A stretch of 39,800 bases of DNA from an uncultured Ruminococcus sp. (GTDB lineage Bacteria; Bacillota; Clostridia; Oscillospirales; Acutalibacteraceae), in NCBI GenBank assembly GCA_902787145.1, contig CADAEZ010000019.1, forward strand, positions 1 to 39,800, given 5' to 3'. This document shows positions 33,946 to 39,800 of this stretch, piece by piece. The notes under the pieces are model-generated. The model had not been told where the DNA came from, did not search any database, and was given only the letters and a program-made list of their open reading frames with translations. The translations under genes and the position numbers were made by a program. The stretch's first letter is position 1. Each line of letters opens with the position of its first letter.

Positions 33946-34738
33946 GGAGACAAAGCTGCTAAAGGCCAAGGGTATTATACCCGGACTTGCTGTGATTCTG
34001 GTCGGCGACGACCCTGCCTCCAGAGTTTATGTGAATAATAAAAAGAAAGCCTGCGAGGAGGTAGGCTTTAAGTCCGAGGAGTTCAAGCTCCCGGCTGATA
34101 CTACACAGGAGGAACTTTTGAATCTTGTGTATGAGCTTAACGATCGAAATGATATAAACGGAATTCTCTGTCAGCTTCCTTTGCCGAAGGGGCTCGACGA
34201 GAACGCCGTAATCGAGGCTATCAGTCCCTTGAAGGATGTTGACGCTTTCCATAAACAGAATGTCGGCAGGATTATGATAGGCGACTATGACTTTTTGCCA
34301 TGTACTCCCGCGGGAATTATGGAAATGCTGCACTCGTATGATATTGATGTTGACGGAAAGAACTGCGTTGTAATCGGACGCTCGAATATAGTAGGTAAGC
34401 CTATGGGAATGCTGCTATTACACGAAAACGGCACGGTAACGATATGTCACAGCCATACAAAGAATCTTAAGGAAATAACCTCGAAGGCTGATATACTGGT
34501 AGCGGCAATTGGAGTAGCCAAGTTCGTAAAGTCCGATATGATAAAGGATGGCGCCGTAGTAATCGACGTAGGAATGAACCGTGACGAAAACGGCAAGTTG
34601 TGCGGTGATGTTGACTTTGAGGAAGTAAAGGACAAGTGTTCGTTTATAACCCCTGTACCGGGCGGTGTAGGACCGATGACAATCGCGACTCTGATGAAGA
34701 ATACGCTAAAGGCCGCTAAGCTGCAAAATAATGCTTGA
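33890..34738 (+). CDS. folD: FolD: methylenetetrahydrofolate dehydrogenase/cyclohydrolase
   Basis: FolD interconverts 5,10-methylene-, methenyl- and 10-formyl-THF with NADP. The 282-residue protein shows the active-site region ([22 protein letters not shown] with catalytic Lys and Tyr), [23 protein letters not shown], and the Rossmann fold with [14 protein letters not shown] and [10 protein letters not shown]. The start ATG 33890 has AAGGAGG eight bases upstream, inside the lgt coding region. Translation is thus likely coupled to Lgt. The stop TGA lies inside the -35 box of the rplU promoter. Confidence 0.95.
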   Translation: MTIIDGKKVSALVKEQVAEETKLLKAKGIIPGLAVILVGDDPASRVYVNNKKKACEEVGFKSEEFKLPADTTQEELLNLVYELNDRNDINGILCQLPLPKGLDENAVIEAISPLKDVDAFHKQNVGRIMIGDYDFLPCTPAGIMEMLHSYDIDVDGKNCVVIGRSNIVGKPMGMLLLHENGTVTICHSHTKNLKEITSKADILVAAIGVAKFVKSDMIKDGAVVIDVGMNRDENGKLCGDVDFEEVKDKCSFITPVPGGVGPMTIATLMKNTLKAAKLQNNA

Positions 34739-34763
34739 CATAGCAAATCCTTTGTGTTATAGT
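34735..34763 (+). promoter_or_regulatory. Promoter of the rplU-prp-rpmA operon
   Basis: TTGACA (34735-34740), 17-bp spacer, TATAGT (34758-34763). The -35 box contains the folD stop codon TGA at 34736-34738. Confidence 0.75.
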
Positions 34764-34767
34764 ATAT

Positions 34768-34842
34768 AAGCCGCATATTGTGGGCTGTAAGTCGTATTAA
34801 CGCGCCTACGAATAGCGAGACTAAATTAAGGATGGTACTAAT
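34768..34842 (+). ncRNA. L21 leader-type 5' untranslated region
   Basis: About 75 nt between the promoter and rplU contain a hairpin-forming AGCC-GCA-TAT-TGTGGGCT segment and a purine-rich end AATTAAGGATGG before the ATG. Firmicutes carry an autoregulatory L21 leader at this place, bound by L21. Here it is inferred from location and the hairpin, not from a full covariance match. Confidence 0.5.
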
Positions 34843-35154
34843 ATGTACGCAGTTATTGAGACAGGCGGAAAGCAGTACAAGGTTGAGAACGACCAGATTG
34901 TTTTCATCGAGAAGCTTGACGCCCAGGAAAAGGACACTGTAACATTCGACGTAGTTGCCCTCGGCGGTGACGACGGTATCAAGGTCGGCACTCCATATGT
35001 TGACGGCGCCAAGGTTACAGCAGAAGTTTTAAAGAACGGTAAAGCTAAGAAAATCAGAGTTTCTACTTACAAGCCAAAGAAAGGCTCATCCAAGAGAACT
35101 CTTGGTCACAGACAGCCTTACACAAAGGTGCAGATTAAGTCTATCGAGGCTTAA
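34843..35154 (+). CDS. rplU: 50S ribosomal protein L21
   Basis: 103 residues with the full L21 pattern: [15 protein letters not shown] at the start, [21 protein letters not shown] and a basic C-terminal end [30 protein letters not shown] that binds 23S rRNA. First gene of the rplU-prp-rpmA operon. It starts after the leader at 34768-34842, with AAGGATGG upstream. Confidence 0.97.
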   Translation: MYAVIETGGKQYKVENDQIVFIEKLDAQEKDTVTFDVVALGGDDGIKVGTPYVDGAKVTAEVLKNGKAKKIRVSTYKPKKGSSKRTLGHRQPYTKVQIKSIEA

Positions 35155-35159
35155 TTACT

Positions 35160-35459
35160 ATGATTAACGCGGTTTTTACAAAGAGTGAAAAGGGTTTTGA
35201 AGGCTACGAGATAAGCGGTCATTCAGATTATTCCGAGCAAGGCAGCGACATTGTTTGCGCTATTGTAAGTTCGGCGGCTTATCTTTGCGCTAACCTTATC
35301 ACTGATGCCTTTGATATCAAGGCGGATATCGCGTTGGACGACGGTTATATGAAAGTAACCGCTGACGCCGACAGGCTCATTGAGGGCTTGTACAGGCATT
35401 TGCTCCAGGCTCAGGAGCAGTATGAAGATTATATTAATGTTAAAATTTCGGAGGTGTAA
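35160..35459 (+). CDS. prp: Prp, ribosomal-processing cysteine protease
   Basis: Prp removes the N-terminal extension of L27 in Firmicutes that lack L27 without extension. The 99-residue protein shows the catalytic pair: His near residue 21 (GHSDYSEQGSD) and Cys near residue 33 (DIVCAIVSSAAYLCAN). Size and position between rplU and rpmA are standard. It starts five bases after the L21 stop. Confidence 0.93.
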   Translation: MINAVFTKSEKGFEGYEISGHSDYSEQGSDIVCAIVSSAAYLCANLITDAFDIKADIALDDGYMKVTADADRLIEGLYRHLLQAQEQYEDYINVKISEV

Positions 35460-35462
35460 GGT

Positions 35463-35747
35463 ATGCTTAAGATAAACTTTCAGTTATTCGCTCATAAAAA
35501 GGGAATGGGTTCTACAAAGAACGGCCGTGATTCCGAGTCAAAGCGTCTCGGCGTCAAGAGAGCTGACGGACAGATGGTTCTCGCCGGCAACATACTCGTA
35601 AAGCAGAGAGGAACTCACATTCATCCGGGTCAGAACGTTGGAATCGGTAAGGACGACACTCTTTTCGCAAAGATTGACGGCGTTCTCCGTTTTGAGCGTG
35701 TAGGCAAAGACAGAAAGCGCGCAAGCGTTTACCCTGTAGAGCAGTAA
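35463..35747 (+). CDS. rpmA: 50S ribosomal protein L27 with Prp-cleaved extension
   Basis: 94 residues. The N-terminus [19 protein letters not shown] carries the nine-residue extension ending in a Prp site (cleavage between Phe9 and Ala10), as in Staphylococcus aureus. Cleavage exposes AHKKG, which reaches the peptidyl-transferase centre. The rest ([33 protein letters not shown]) is standard L27. It is three bases after prp. Confidence 0.96.
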   Translation: MLKINFQLFAHKKGMGSTKNGRDSESKRLGVKRADGQMVLAGNILVKQRGTHIHPGQNVGIGKDDTLFAKIDGVLRFERVGKDRKRASVYPVEQ

Positions 35748-35749
35748 TC

Positions 35750-35777
35750 AAAAGCCCGCGTAAAGCGGGCTTTTCTA
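35750..35777 (+). terminator. Terminator of the rplU-prp-rpmA operon
   Basis: Perfect 9-bp stem AAAGCCCGC/GCGGGCTTT with a 5-base loop followed by TTCT, just after rpmA. Confidence 0.75.
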
Positions 35778-35816
35778 ATTGTCAACTTTTAACCTTAAAC
35801 TGAATCGGAGGTTCCT

Positions 35817-37088
35817 ATGTTTGTAGATATAGCTAAGATATATGTTAAAGCCGGTGACGGCGGCGACGGCGCGGTGGCATTTCATCGCGAAAAATATGTT
35901 GCGGCCGGCGGTCCGGACGGCGGTGACGGCGGCAGAGGAGGCAATGTTGTCTTTCAGGCCGACACCAATATCTCTACACTTGCCGACTTTAGGTATAAAA
36001 GAAAATACGTAGCTCAGAAGGGCGAGAACGGCAAAGGTGATCGTAAAAAGGGCAAAAACGCGCCCGACCTTATCGTAAAGGTGCCGCTAGGTACACTTGT
36101 TAAGGACGCCGAAACCGGCAGAATAATCGCTGATGTCAGCTCCAAGGAACCTGTTGTTATCGCAAAGGGCGGCAAGGGCGGCTGGGGTAATCCGCATTTT
36201 GCCACACCCACACGTCAGGTGCCTAGATTCGCTAAGCCCGGACTTCCGGGAGAGGAGTTCGACGTAACTTTGGAGCTAAAGCTTTTGGCTGATGTTGGTC
36301 TTGTAGGTTTTCCAAATGTCGGAAAATCCACGCTTATATCTGTTGTATCTCAGGCTAAACCCGAAATCGCTAACTACCATTTTACCACCATTACTCCTGT
36401 TCTGGGTGTAGTTTCGATGGGCGAAGGGTCCAGCTTTGTTATGGCTGATATCCCCGGACTGATTGAGGGAGCGTGGCAGGGTGTAGGACTTGGTCATCAG
36501 TTTCTCAGACACGTAGAGCGTTGCCGTATGCTGGTTCATATTGTCGACATCAGCGGAAGCGACGGCCGTGACCCATATGAGGATTTTAAAATCATCAACA
36601 GTGAGCTCGAAAAATTCAACCCCGAACTTGCCAATCGTCCAATGATTGTAGCTGGCAACAAGTGCGATATGTGTACGGACGAGCAGATTGCCGATTACAG
36701 AAAATATATCGAGGATATGGGATATGATTTCTTCCCGATAATGGCGGCTATTCGATATGACGTAGATCCTTTGCTAAAGAAAATTCAGGAAATGCTCTCC
36801 AAGCTGCCGCCGATCGAGCGTTATGAGCCGGAGCCGGTACCTGTTGTCAGCGCCGAGGATTTCTCCGACCACAGTGTAAAGGTCAGCAAGGTTGACGGTA
36901 TATACAACGTTGAGGCTAAGTGGCTGTACAGGATAATGCAGTCTGTTAACTTTGATGATTATGAGAGTATGAACTACTTCCAGAAGGTTATGAGCGATAA
37001 CGGTGTGTTCGACGCGCTAAGGGAAGCCGGAATCGAGGAAGGCGATACAGTAAGTTTATACGATGTACAGTTTGATTTTGTGGAGTAA
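35817..37088 (+). CDS. obg: GTPase ObgE/CgtA
   Basis: Obg binds the 50S subunit and links GTP status to growth and sporulation. The 423-residue protein has the Gly-rich Obg domain (KAGDGGDGAVAFHREKYVAAGGPDGGDGGRGGNV), the G1 loop GFPNVGKST (about 165-173), G2/G3 (NYHFTTITPVLG, ADIPGLIEGA), G4 NKCD and the C-terminal OCT domain (YNVEAKWLYRIMQSVNFDDYESMNYFQKVM). GGAGG precedes the start. It is 69 bp after rpmA with a terminator between, and leads into mrnC. Confidence 0.96.
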   Translation: MFVDIAKIYVKAGDGGDGAVAFHREKYVAAGGPDGGDGGRGGNVVFQADTNISTLADFRYKRKYVAQKGENGKGDRKKGKNAPDLIVKVPLGTLVKDAETGRIIADVSSKEPVVIAKGGKGGWGNPHFATPTRQVPRFAKPGLPGEEFDVTLELKLLADVGLVGFPNVGKSTLISVVSQAKPEIANYHFTTITPVLGVVSMGEGSSFVMADIPGLIEGAWQGVGLGHQFLRHVERCRMLVHIVDISGSDGRDPYEDFKIINSELEKFNPELANRPMIVAGNKCDMCTDEQIADYRKYIEDMGYDFFPIMAAIRYDVDPLLKKIQEMLSKLPPIERYEPEPVPVVSAEDFSDHSVKVSKVDGIYNVEAKWLYRIMQSVNFDDYESMNYFQKVMSDNGVFDALREAGIEEGDTVSLYDVQFDFVE

Positions 37089-37091
37089 ATA

Positions 37092-37490
37092 ATGAGCACT
37101 ATTTTGGATACAAATTCGGATATGAAGCAGTATTCTCCGAATACTTTAGCGTTTATCGGGGATACTGTATATGAGCTCTTTGTCCGTGAGTCGCTTGTTA
37201 CTGAGGCTAACCGCCCCGTAAGTGAGCTTAACAAGCGAAAAGTAAGTCTCGTTAATTGCGAGGCTCAGGCTGAGGCGGTCAGGAGAATAACACCGAGCCT
37301 TACGGACGAGGAGCTGTCGGTTTATAAAAGAGGCAGAAACGCCTTTACCAAAAATACTCCAAAAAATTCATCAGTTGCAGATTATCACAGCGCTACGGGA
37401 CTCGAGGCGCTTTTCGGATATCTTTATCTGTCGGGCAGAGTAGACAGGCTCAGGGAGTTGTTTGAAATAGTAATCGGTAAATCCGAATAG
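37092..37490 (+). CDS. mrnC: Mini-ribonuclease III (MrnC)
   Basis: MrnC is an RNase III-like enzyme without a dsRNA-binding domain that matures 23S rRNA ends. The 132-residue protein has NTLAFIGDTVYELFVRESL with the catalytic Asp and a second acidic site in YHSATGLEALFGYLYLSGR. It starts three bases after obg. Usual size for the family. Confidence 0.92.
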   Translation: MSTILDTNSDMKQYSPNTLAFIGDTVYELFVRESLVTEANRPVSELNKRKVSLVNCEAQAEAVRRITPSLTDEELSVYKRGRNAFTKNTPKNSSVADYHSATGLEALFGYLYLSGRVDRLRELFEIVIGKSE

Positions 37491-37495
37491 TACTT

Positions 37496-38335
37496 ATGCA
37501 AAAATTAAAAAACTGTATTATCATATTTACAGGCTGCGTGCTGTATGCCTTATCGGTGGTGGTTTTTACCGCTCCGAATAACATTGCTCCCGGCGGACTT
37601 ACCGGCATCGGCACAATGCTTAATTATCTATTTTCTATACCAATCGGTGTGTTCATACTTGTGATGAACGCGCCGTTGTTTTTTGCGGGATATAAAATCC
37701 TCGGCAGACAATACGCGCTCAGATCGGCGTTCGGTACTATTGTTGTTTCTGTTCTTATTGATTTATTTACCGTGTTCATACCGGAATATAACGGCGATAT
37801 GATTCTTGCTTCGGTATTCGGCGGAGTGATAAACGGTATCGGGCTGGGACTTATATTCTCACGCGGAGGATCTACCGGCGGCAGCGATATTATAGCCTCG
37901 GTCATAAACAAATTCAGGCCGGATTTTTCCGTTGGCAGGTTAATTCTTATATCCGATGCGGTGATAGTGCTTTGCTCAGCGTTTGTATATCATAATGCGG
38001 AAAATGCCCTTTACGCCGTAGTATCTATCTTTGTCGGTTCCAGAATGATTGACACGGTGACATACGGTACGTCGCGCGGTAACGGTAAGCTGATGTTTAT
38101 TATTACTGATAAATCAGCAGAAATTCTGGAAGAGTTTTTGCGTGAAATTCCCAGGGGAGTAACGGTACTGTCCTCATACGGCGCGTACAGCGGCAAAAAC
38201 AGGGATATTTTGCTATGCGCACTGCGTCCGAATCAGCTTTTTAAGGCCGAAAATATCGCGAGAAAACACGACGAAAACACATTTATAATCGTAACTACGG
38301 CTACTGATGTAAAAGGTCTTGGATTTATTAAATGA
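37496..38335 (+). CDS. YitT/DUF161 family membrane protein with DUF2179
   Basis: The 279-residue protein has five to six hydrophobic segments over residues 1-165 (NNIAPGGLTGIGTMLNYLF, FGGVINGIGLGLIFSRGGSTGGSDIIA) and a cytoplasmic C-terminal DUF2179 domain of about 85 residues (KLMFIITDKSAEILEEFLREIPRGVTVL). Function of this common Firmicute family is not established; a transporter is often assumed. The ribosome site is weak. It follows mrnC by five bases. Confidence 0.88.
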   Translation: MQKLKNCIIIFTGCVLYALSVVVFTAPNNIAPGGLTGIGTMLNYLFSIPIGVFILVMNAPLFFAGYKILGRQYALRSAFGTIVVSVLIDLFTVFIPEYNGDMILASVFGGVINGIGLGLIFSRGGSTGGSDIIASVINKFRPDFSVGRLILISDAVIVLCSAFVYHNAENALYAVVSIFVGSRMIDTVTYGTSRGNGKLMFIITDKSAEILEEFLREIPRGVTVLSSYGAYSGKNRDILLCALRPNQLFKAENIARKHDENTFIIVTTATDVKGLGFIK

Positions 38336-38364
38336 ATCTTGAATACAAAATTGCAATAAATTCC

Positions 38365-38397
38365 CCTTATTATGTTAAAAACATAACAATTTTGTTG
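38365..38397 (+). terminator. Weak hairpin after the YitT gene
   Basis: TTATGTT paired with AACATAA with a short A-rich loop, then CAATTTTG. The stem is AT-rich and the T-run interrupted, so efficiency is doubtful. Confidence 0.35.
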
Positions 38398-38403
38398 CTA
38401 TGC

Positions 38404-38432
38404 TTGAAATATTAATTCCTTTTTAGTATAAT
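38404..38432 (+). promoter_or_regulatory. Promoter of the GH25 lysozyme gene
   Basis: TTGAAA (38404-38409), 17-bp spacer, TATAAT (38427-38432), about 20 bp before ATG 38452. Confidence 0.75.
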
Positions 38433-38451
38433 GCTACGAGAGGATTTGTGT

Positions 38452-39249
38452 ATGAAAATCTTTATTTTAAAGTATAAAAGGGTAATTGCCTTTGCTGTTT
38501 TGGTTATTGCAATTATGCTGATATGCACTACCGCAGGGGTTTCGGTCTACGATCGGTCGTCCGGTGAGCTTATTGACAGTATAAACACCTGCTCTGTTCC
38601 ACAGGGCAAGATTATGGCTCACGGTGTTGATGTTTCGAGATATCAGGGTGATATCGACTTTAACCGTGTTAAGGCCGACGGATATGATTTTGTCATTCTG
38701 CGAGCGGGTACATCCCAGGGCGGCAAGGATAAAAACTTTGAAACCTACTACAAAAACGCCAGATCCGCTGGTCTTGACATAGGTTGTTATTATTACACCT
38801 ACGCCTATACCGCGCAGGAGGTCAAGCAGGAAGTTTTTACTCTGCTTGAATATATTAAAGGCAAAAGCTTCAATTATCCTGTATTTCTTGATTTTGAGTT
38901 TCACGAGCTGTTGTCATATGACAGAACCGACGAAAACGACGCTATGATAGAAACCTTCTGTAAGTATGTTAAGCGCGGAGGGTATTATCCAGGGGTATAC
39001 ACCTCGAACTCAATTTACAATAGATATATCGACAAGCGAACCCTAGGCAATAAATGGGATTTTTGGATTGCGAGTTATCGAGATAATACGCATAATTATG
39101 AAGGGTTCAAGAATAGTTTTTCTATGTGGCAGTATACCTCGAACGGAGTTGTAGACGGTATAGATATGCGCGTAGACCTTAATGTTAGCTATGTTGATTA
39201 TCCTGAAATAATAAGCAGGTTCCGACAGGAACTTGATGCATATACCTGA
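38452..39249 (+). CDS. Membrane-anchored GH25 muramidase (lysozyme)
   Basis: GH25 enzymes cleave the beta-1,4 bond between MurNAc and GlcNAc in peptidoglycan. The 265-residue protein starts at ATG 38452 (MKIFILKYKRVIAFAV), with GAGGA seven bases upstream. An N-terminal hydrophobic segment (about 9-30) acts as an uncleaved anchor or signal. The GH25 domain runs from about residue 57 (HGVDVSRYQGDIDFNRVK) with VILRAGTSQGGKDKNF, the catalytic DFEF motif (PVFLDFEFHE) and WDFWIASY, to VDGIDMRVDLN. Without a wall-binding domain. It has its own promoter and stands between the YitT gene and a pullulanase. Confidence 0.92.
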   Translation: MKIFILKYKRVIAFAVLVIAIMLICTTAGVSVYDRSSGELIDSINTCSVPQGKIMAHGVDVSRYQGDIDFNRVKADGYDFVILRAGTSQGGKDKNFETYYKNARSAGLDIGCYYYTYAYTAQEVKQEVFTLLEYIKGKSFNYPVFLDFEFHELLSYDRTDENDAMIETFCKYVKRGGYYPGVYTSNSIYNRYIDKRTLGNKWDFWIASYRDNTHNYEGFKNSFSMWQYTSNGVVDGIDMRVDLNVSYVDYPEIISRFRQELDAYT

Positions 39250-39284
39250 CGAACTCCGAAAATGATAATAATTGGGGGATTATT

Positions 39285-39800
39285 ATGAATTCATCATTAA
39301 ATAAGCTGGGCTGTAAGTATTATAGCGACAGAACAGTATTTAGCGTATGGTCGCCTGAGGCTTCCGACATAAGAGTTCAACTTTACAAGACCGGCTCCGA
39401 CGAGGAAGACGGCGCTCAGAAGCTTGAGAGCTATGGCCTTAAGCTTGATCATAATACAGGCATTTGGTCTGTTACTGTTTTCGGCGACCTGAAAAATCTT
39501 TACTATACATATCTTGTAACTGTAAAAGGCGTAACACGTGAGACGCAGGATATTTATTCGACCGCTGTCGGCGTTAACGGCAGGAGGAGTATGGTATGTG
39601 ATTTGGAATCTACCAATCCTTACGGTTGGGAAAGCGATAAGCATATATTTGTAAAACACTCTACGGACGCTGTTATCTGGGAGGTTCACGTTGGAGACTT
39701 TTCGGGTGACGAAAGCTCAGGCGTAAGCGAAAAACACAGGGGAAAATACCTTGCGTTTACCGAGAAGGGCACTACTCTGAACGGCGAAGGCAAATTTTCT
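39285..39800 (+). CDS. pulA: Type I pullulanase, N-terminal part (cut by window end)
   Basis: The frame opens at ATG 39285, with GGGGGA five to six bases upstream, and continues past base 39800; 172 residues are visible. The first about 110 residues fit a CBM48/pullulanase N2 domain (VFSVWSPEASDIRVQLYKTGSD; LYYTYLVTVKGVTRETQDIYS). Then comes the family-typical AVIWEVHVGDFSGDESSGVS and EKHRGKYLAFTEKGTTLNGEG that opens the GH13 catalytic domain of type I pullulanases. No signal peptide is seen, so it is probably cytoplasmic and debranches alpha-1,6 links in internalised oligosaccharides or glycogen. This points to starch or glycogen use. Catalytic residues lie outside the window. Confidence 0.85.
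   Translation, partial: MNSSLNKLGCKYYSDRTVFSVWSPEASDIRVQLYKTGSDEEDGAQKLESYGLKLDHNTGIWSVTVFGDLKNLYYTYLVTVKGVTRETQDIYSTAVGVNGRRSMVCDLESTNPYGWESDKHIFVKHSTDAVIWEVHVGDFSGDESSGVSEKHRGKYLAFTEKGTTLNGEGKFS

Overview
The window looks like chromosomal DNA of an anaerobic, endospore-lineage Firmicute (class Clostridia, probably Oscillospiraceae/Ruminococcus-like). Pointers are the sporulation genes yqfC, yqfD and ylbJ, a class B sortase with an SPKTG substrate, AdhE, the rplU-prp-rpmA-obg order with an extended L27, fakA-recG, and the start of a type I pullulanase. Many genes have near-consensus sigma-A promoters (TTGACA-N17-TATAAT type), GGAGG-type ribosome sites and compact hairpin terminators. The genus is an inference.

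Layout. (a) 1-4.1 kb is a scarred accessory region: a minus-strand protein with 21 copies of an 11-residue repeat, the 3' remnant of a TnpV-like transposon gene, the C-terminal half of a Na/Pi cotransporter joined head-to-head to a 5'-truncated and frameshifted large serine recombinase, and a tRNA-Leu. (b) 4.1-6.45 kb holds an LCP-family cell-wall protein, a small lipoprotein and a 155-bp palindromic MITE-like element. (c) 6.45-10.7 kb is an acyl-metabolism island: FabF-type ketosynthase and AMP-dependent acyl ligase in one operon, a divergent LysR regulator that lacks about 50 residues, and a hotdog thioesterase. (d) 10.8-12.8 kb is nadA-mnmA (NAD and tRNA thiolation). (e) 12.9-15.8 kb is a surface-anchoring module: sortase substrate, sortase B, and LCP protein with a His-rich cytoplasmic tail. 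(f) 15.8-20.6 kb has TspO, a broken phosphotransferase, adhE and a BspA-like lipoprotein. (g) 20.7-26.5 kb has a PAP2 phosphatase, asparagine synthetase and YlbJ on the minus strand, divergent from yqfC-yqfD-ymdB. (h) 26.6-39.8 kb is a run of plus-strand housekeeping genes: fakA, recG, the M16 pair ymfF/ymfH, lgt, folD, rplU-prp-rpmA, obg, mrnC, a YitT protein, a membrane-anchored GH25 lysozyme and the start of a pullulanase.

How the genes fit together. The envelope theme recurs: two LCP proteins (teichoic acid or glycopolymer attachment), a sortase with its substrate, Lgt (lipoprotein maturation), a GH25 muramidase and three predicted surface proteins. Fatty-acid handling appears twice: the ketosynthase/ligase/thioesterase island and FakA. 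The ribosome block shows a known maturation circuit in which Prp trims the N-terminal extension of L27. The best candidates for something undescribed are the acyl island with its overlapping face-to-face promoters and shortened regulator, the nested-hairpin mobile element, the 21-repeat protein, and a possible Rex-type operator over the promoter of the lipoprotein-adhE operon.
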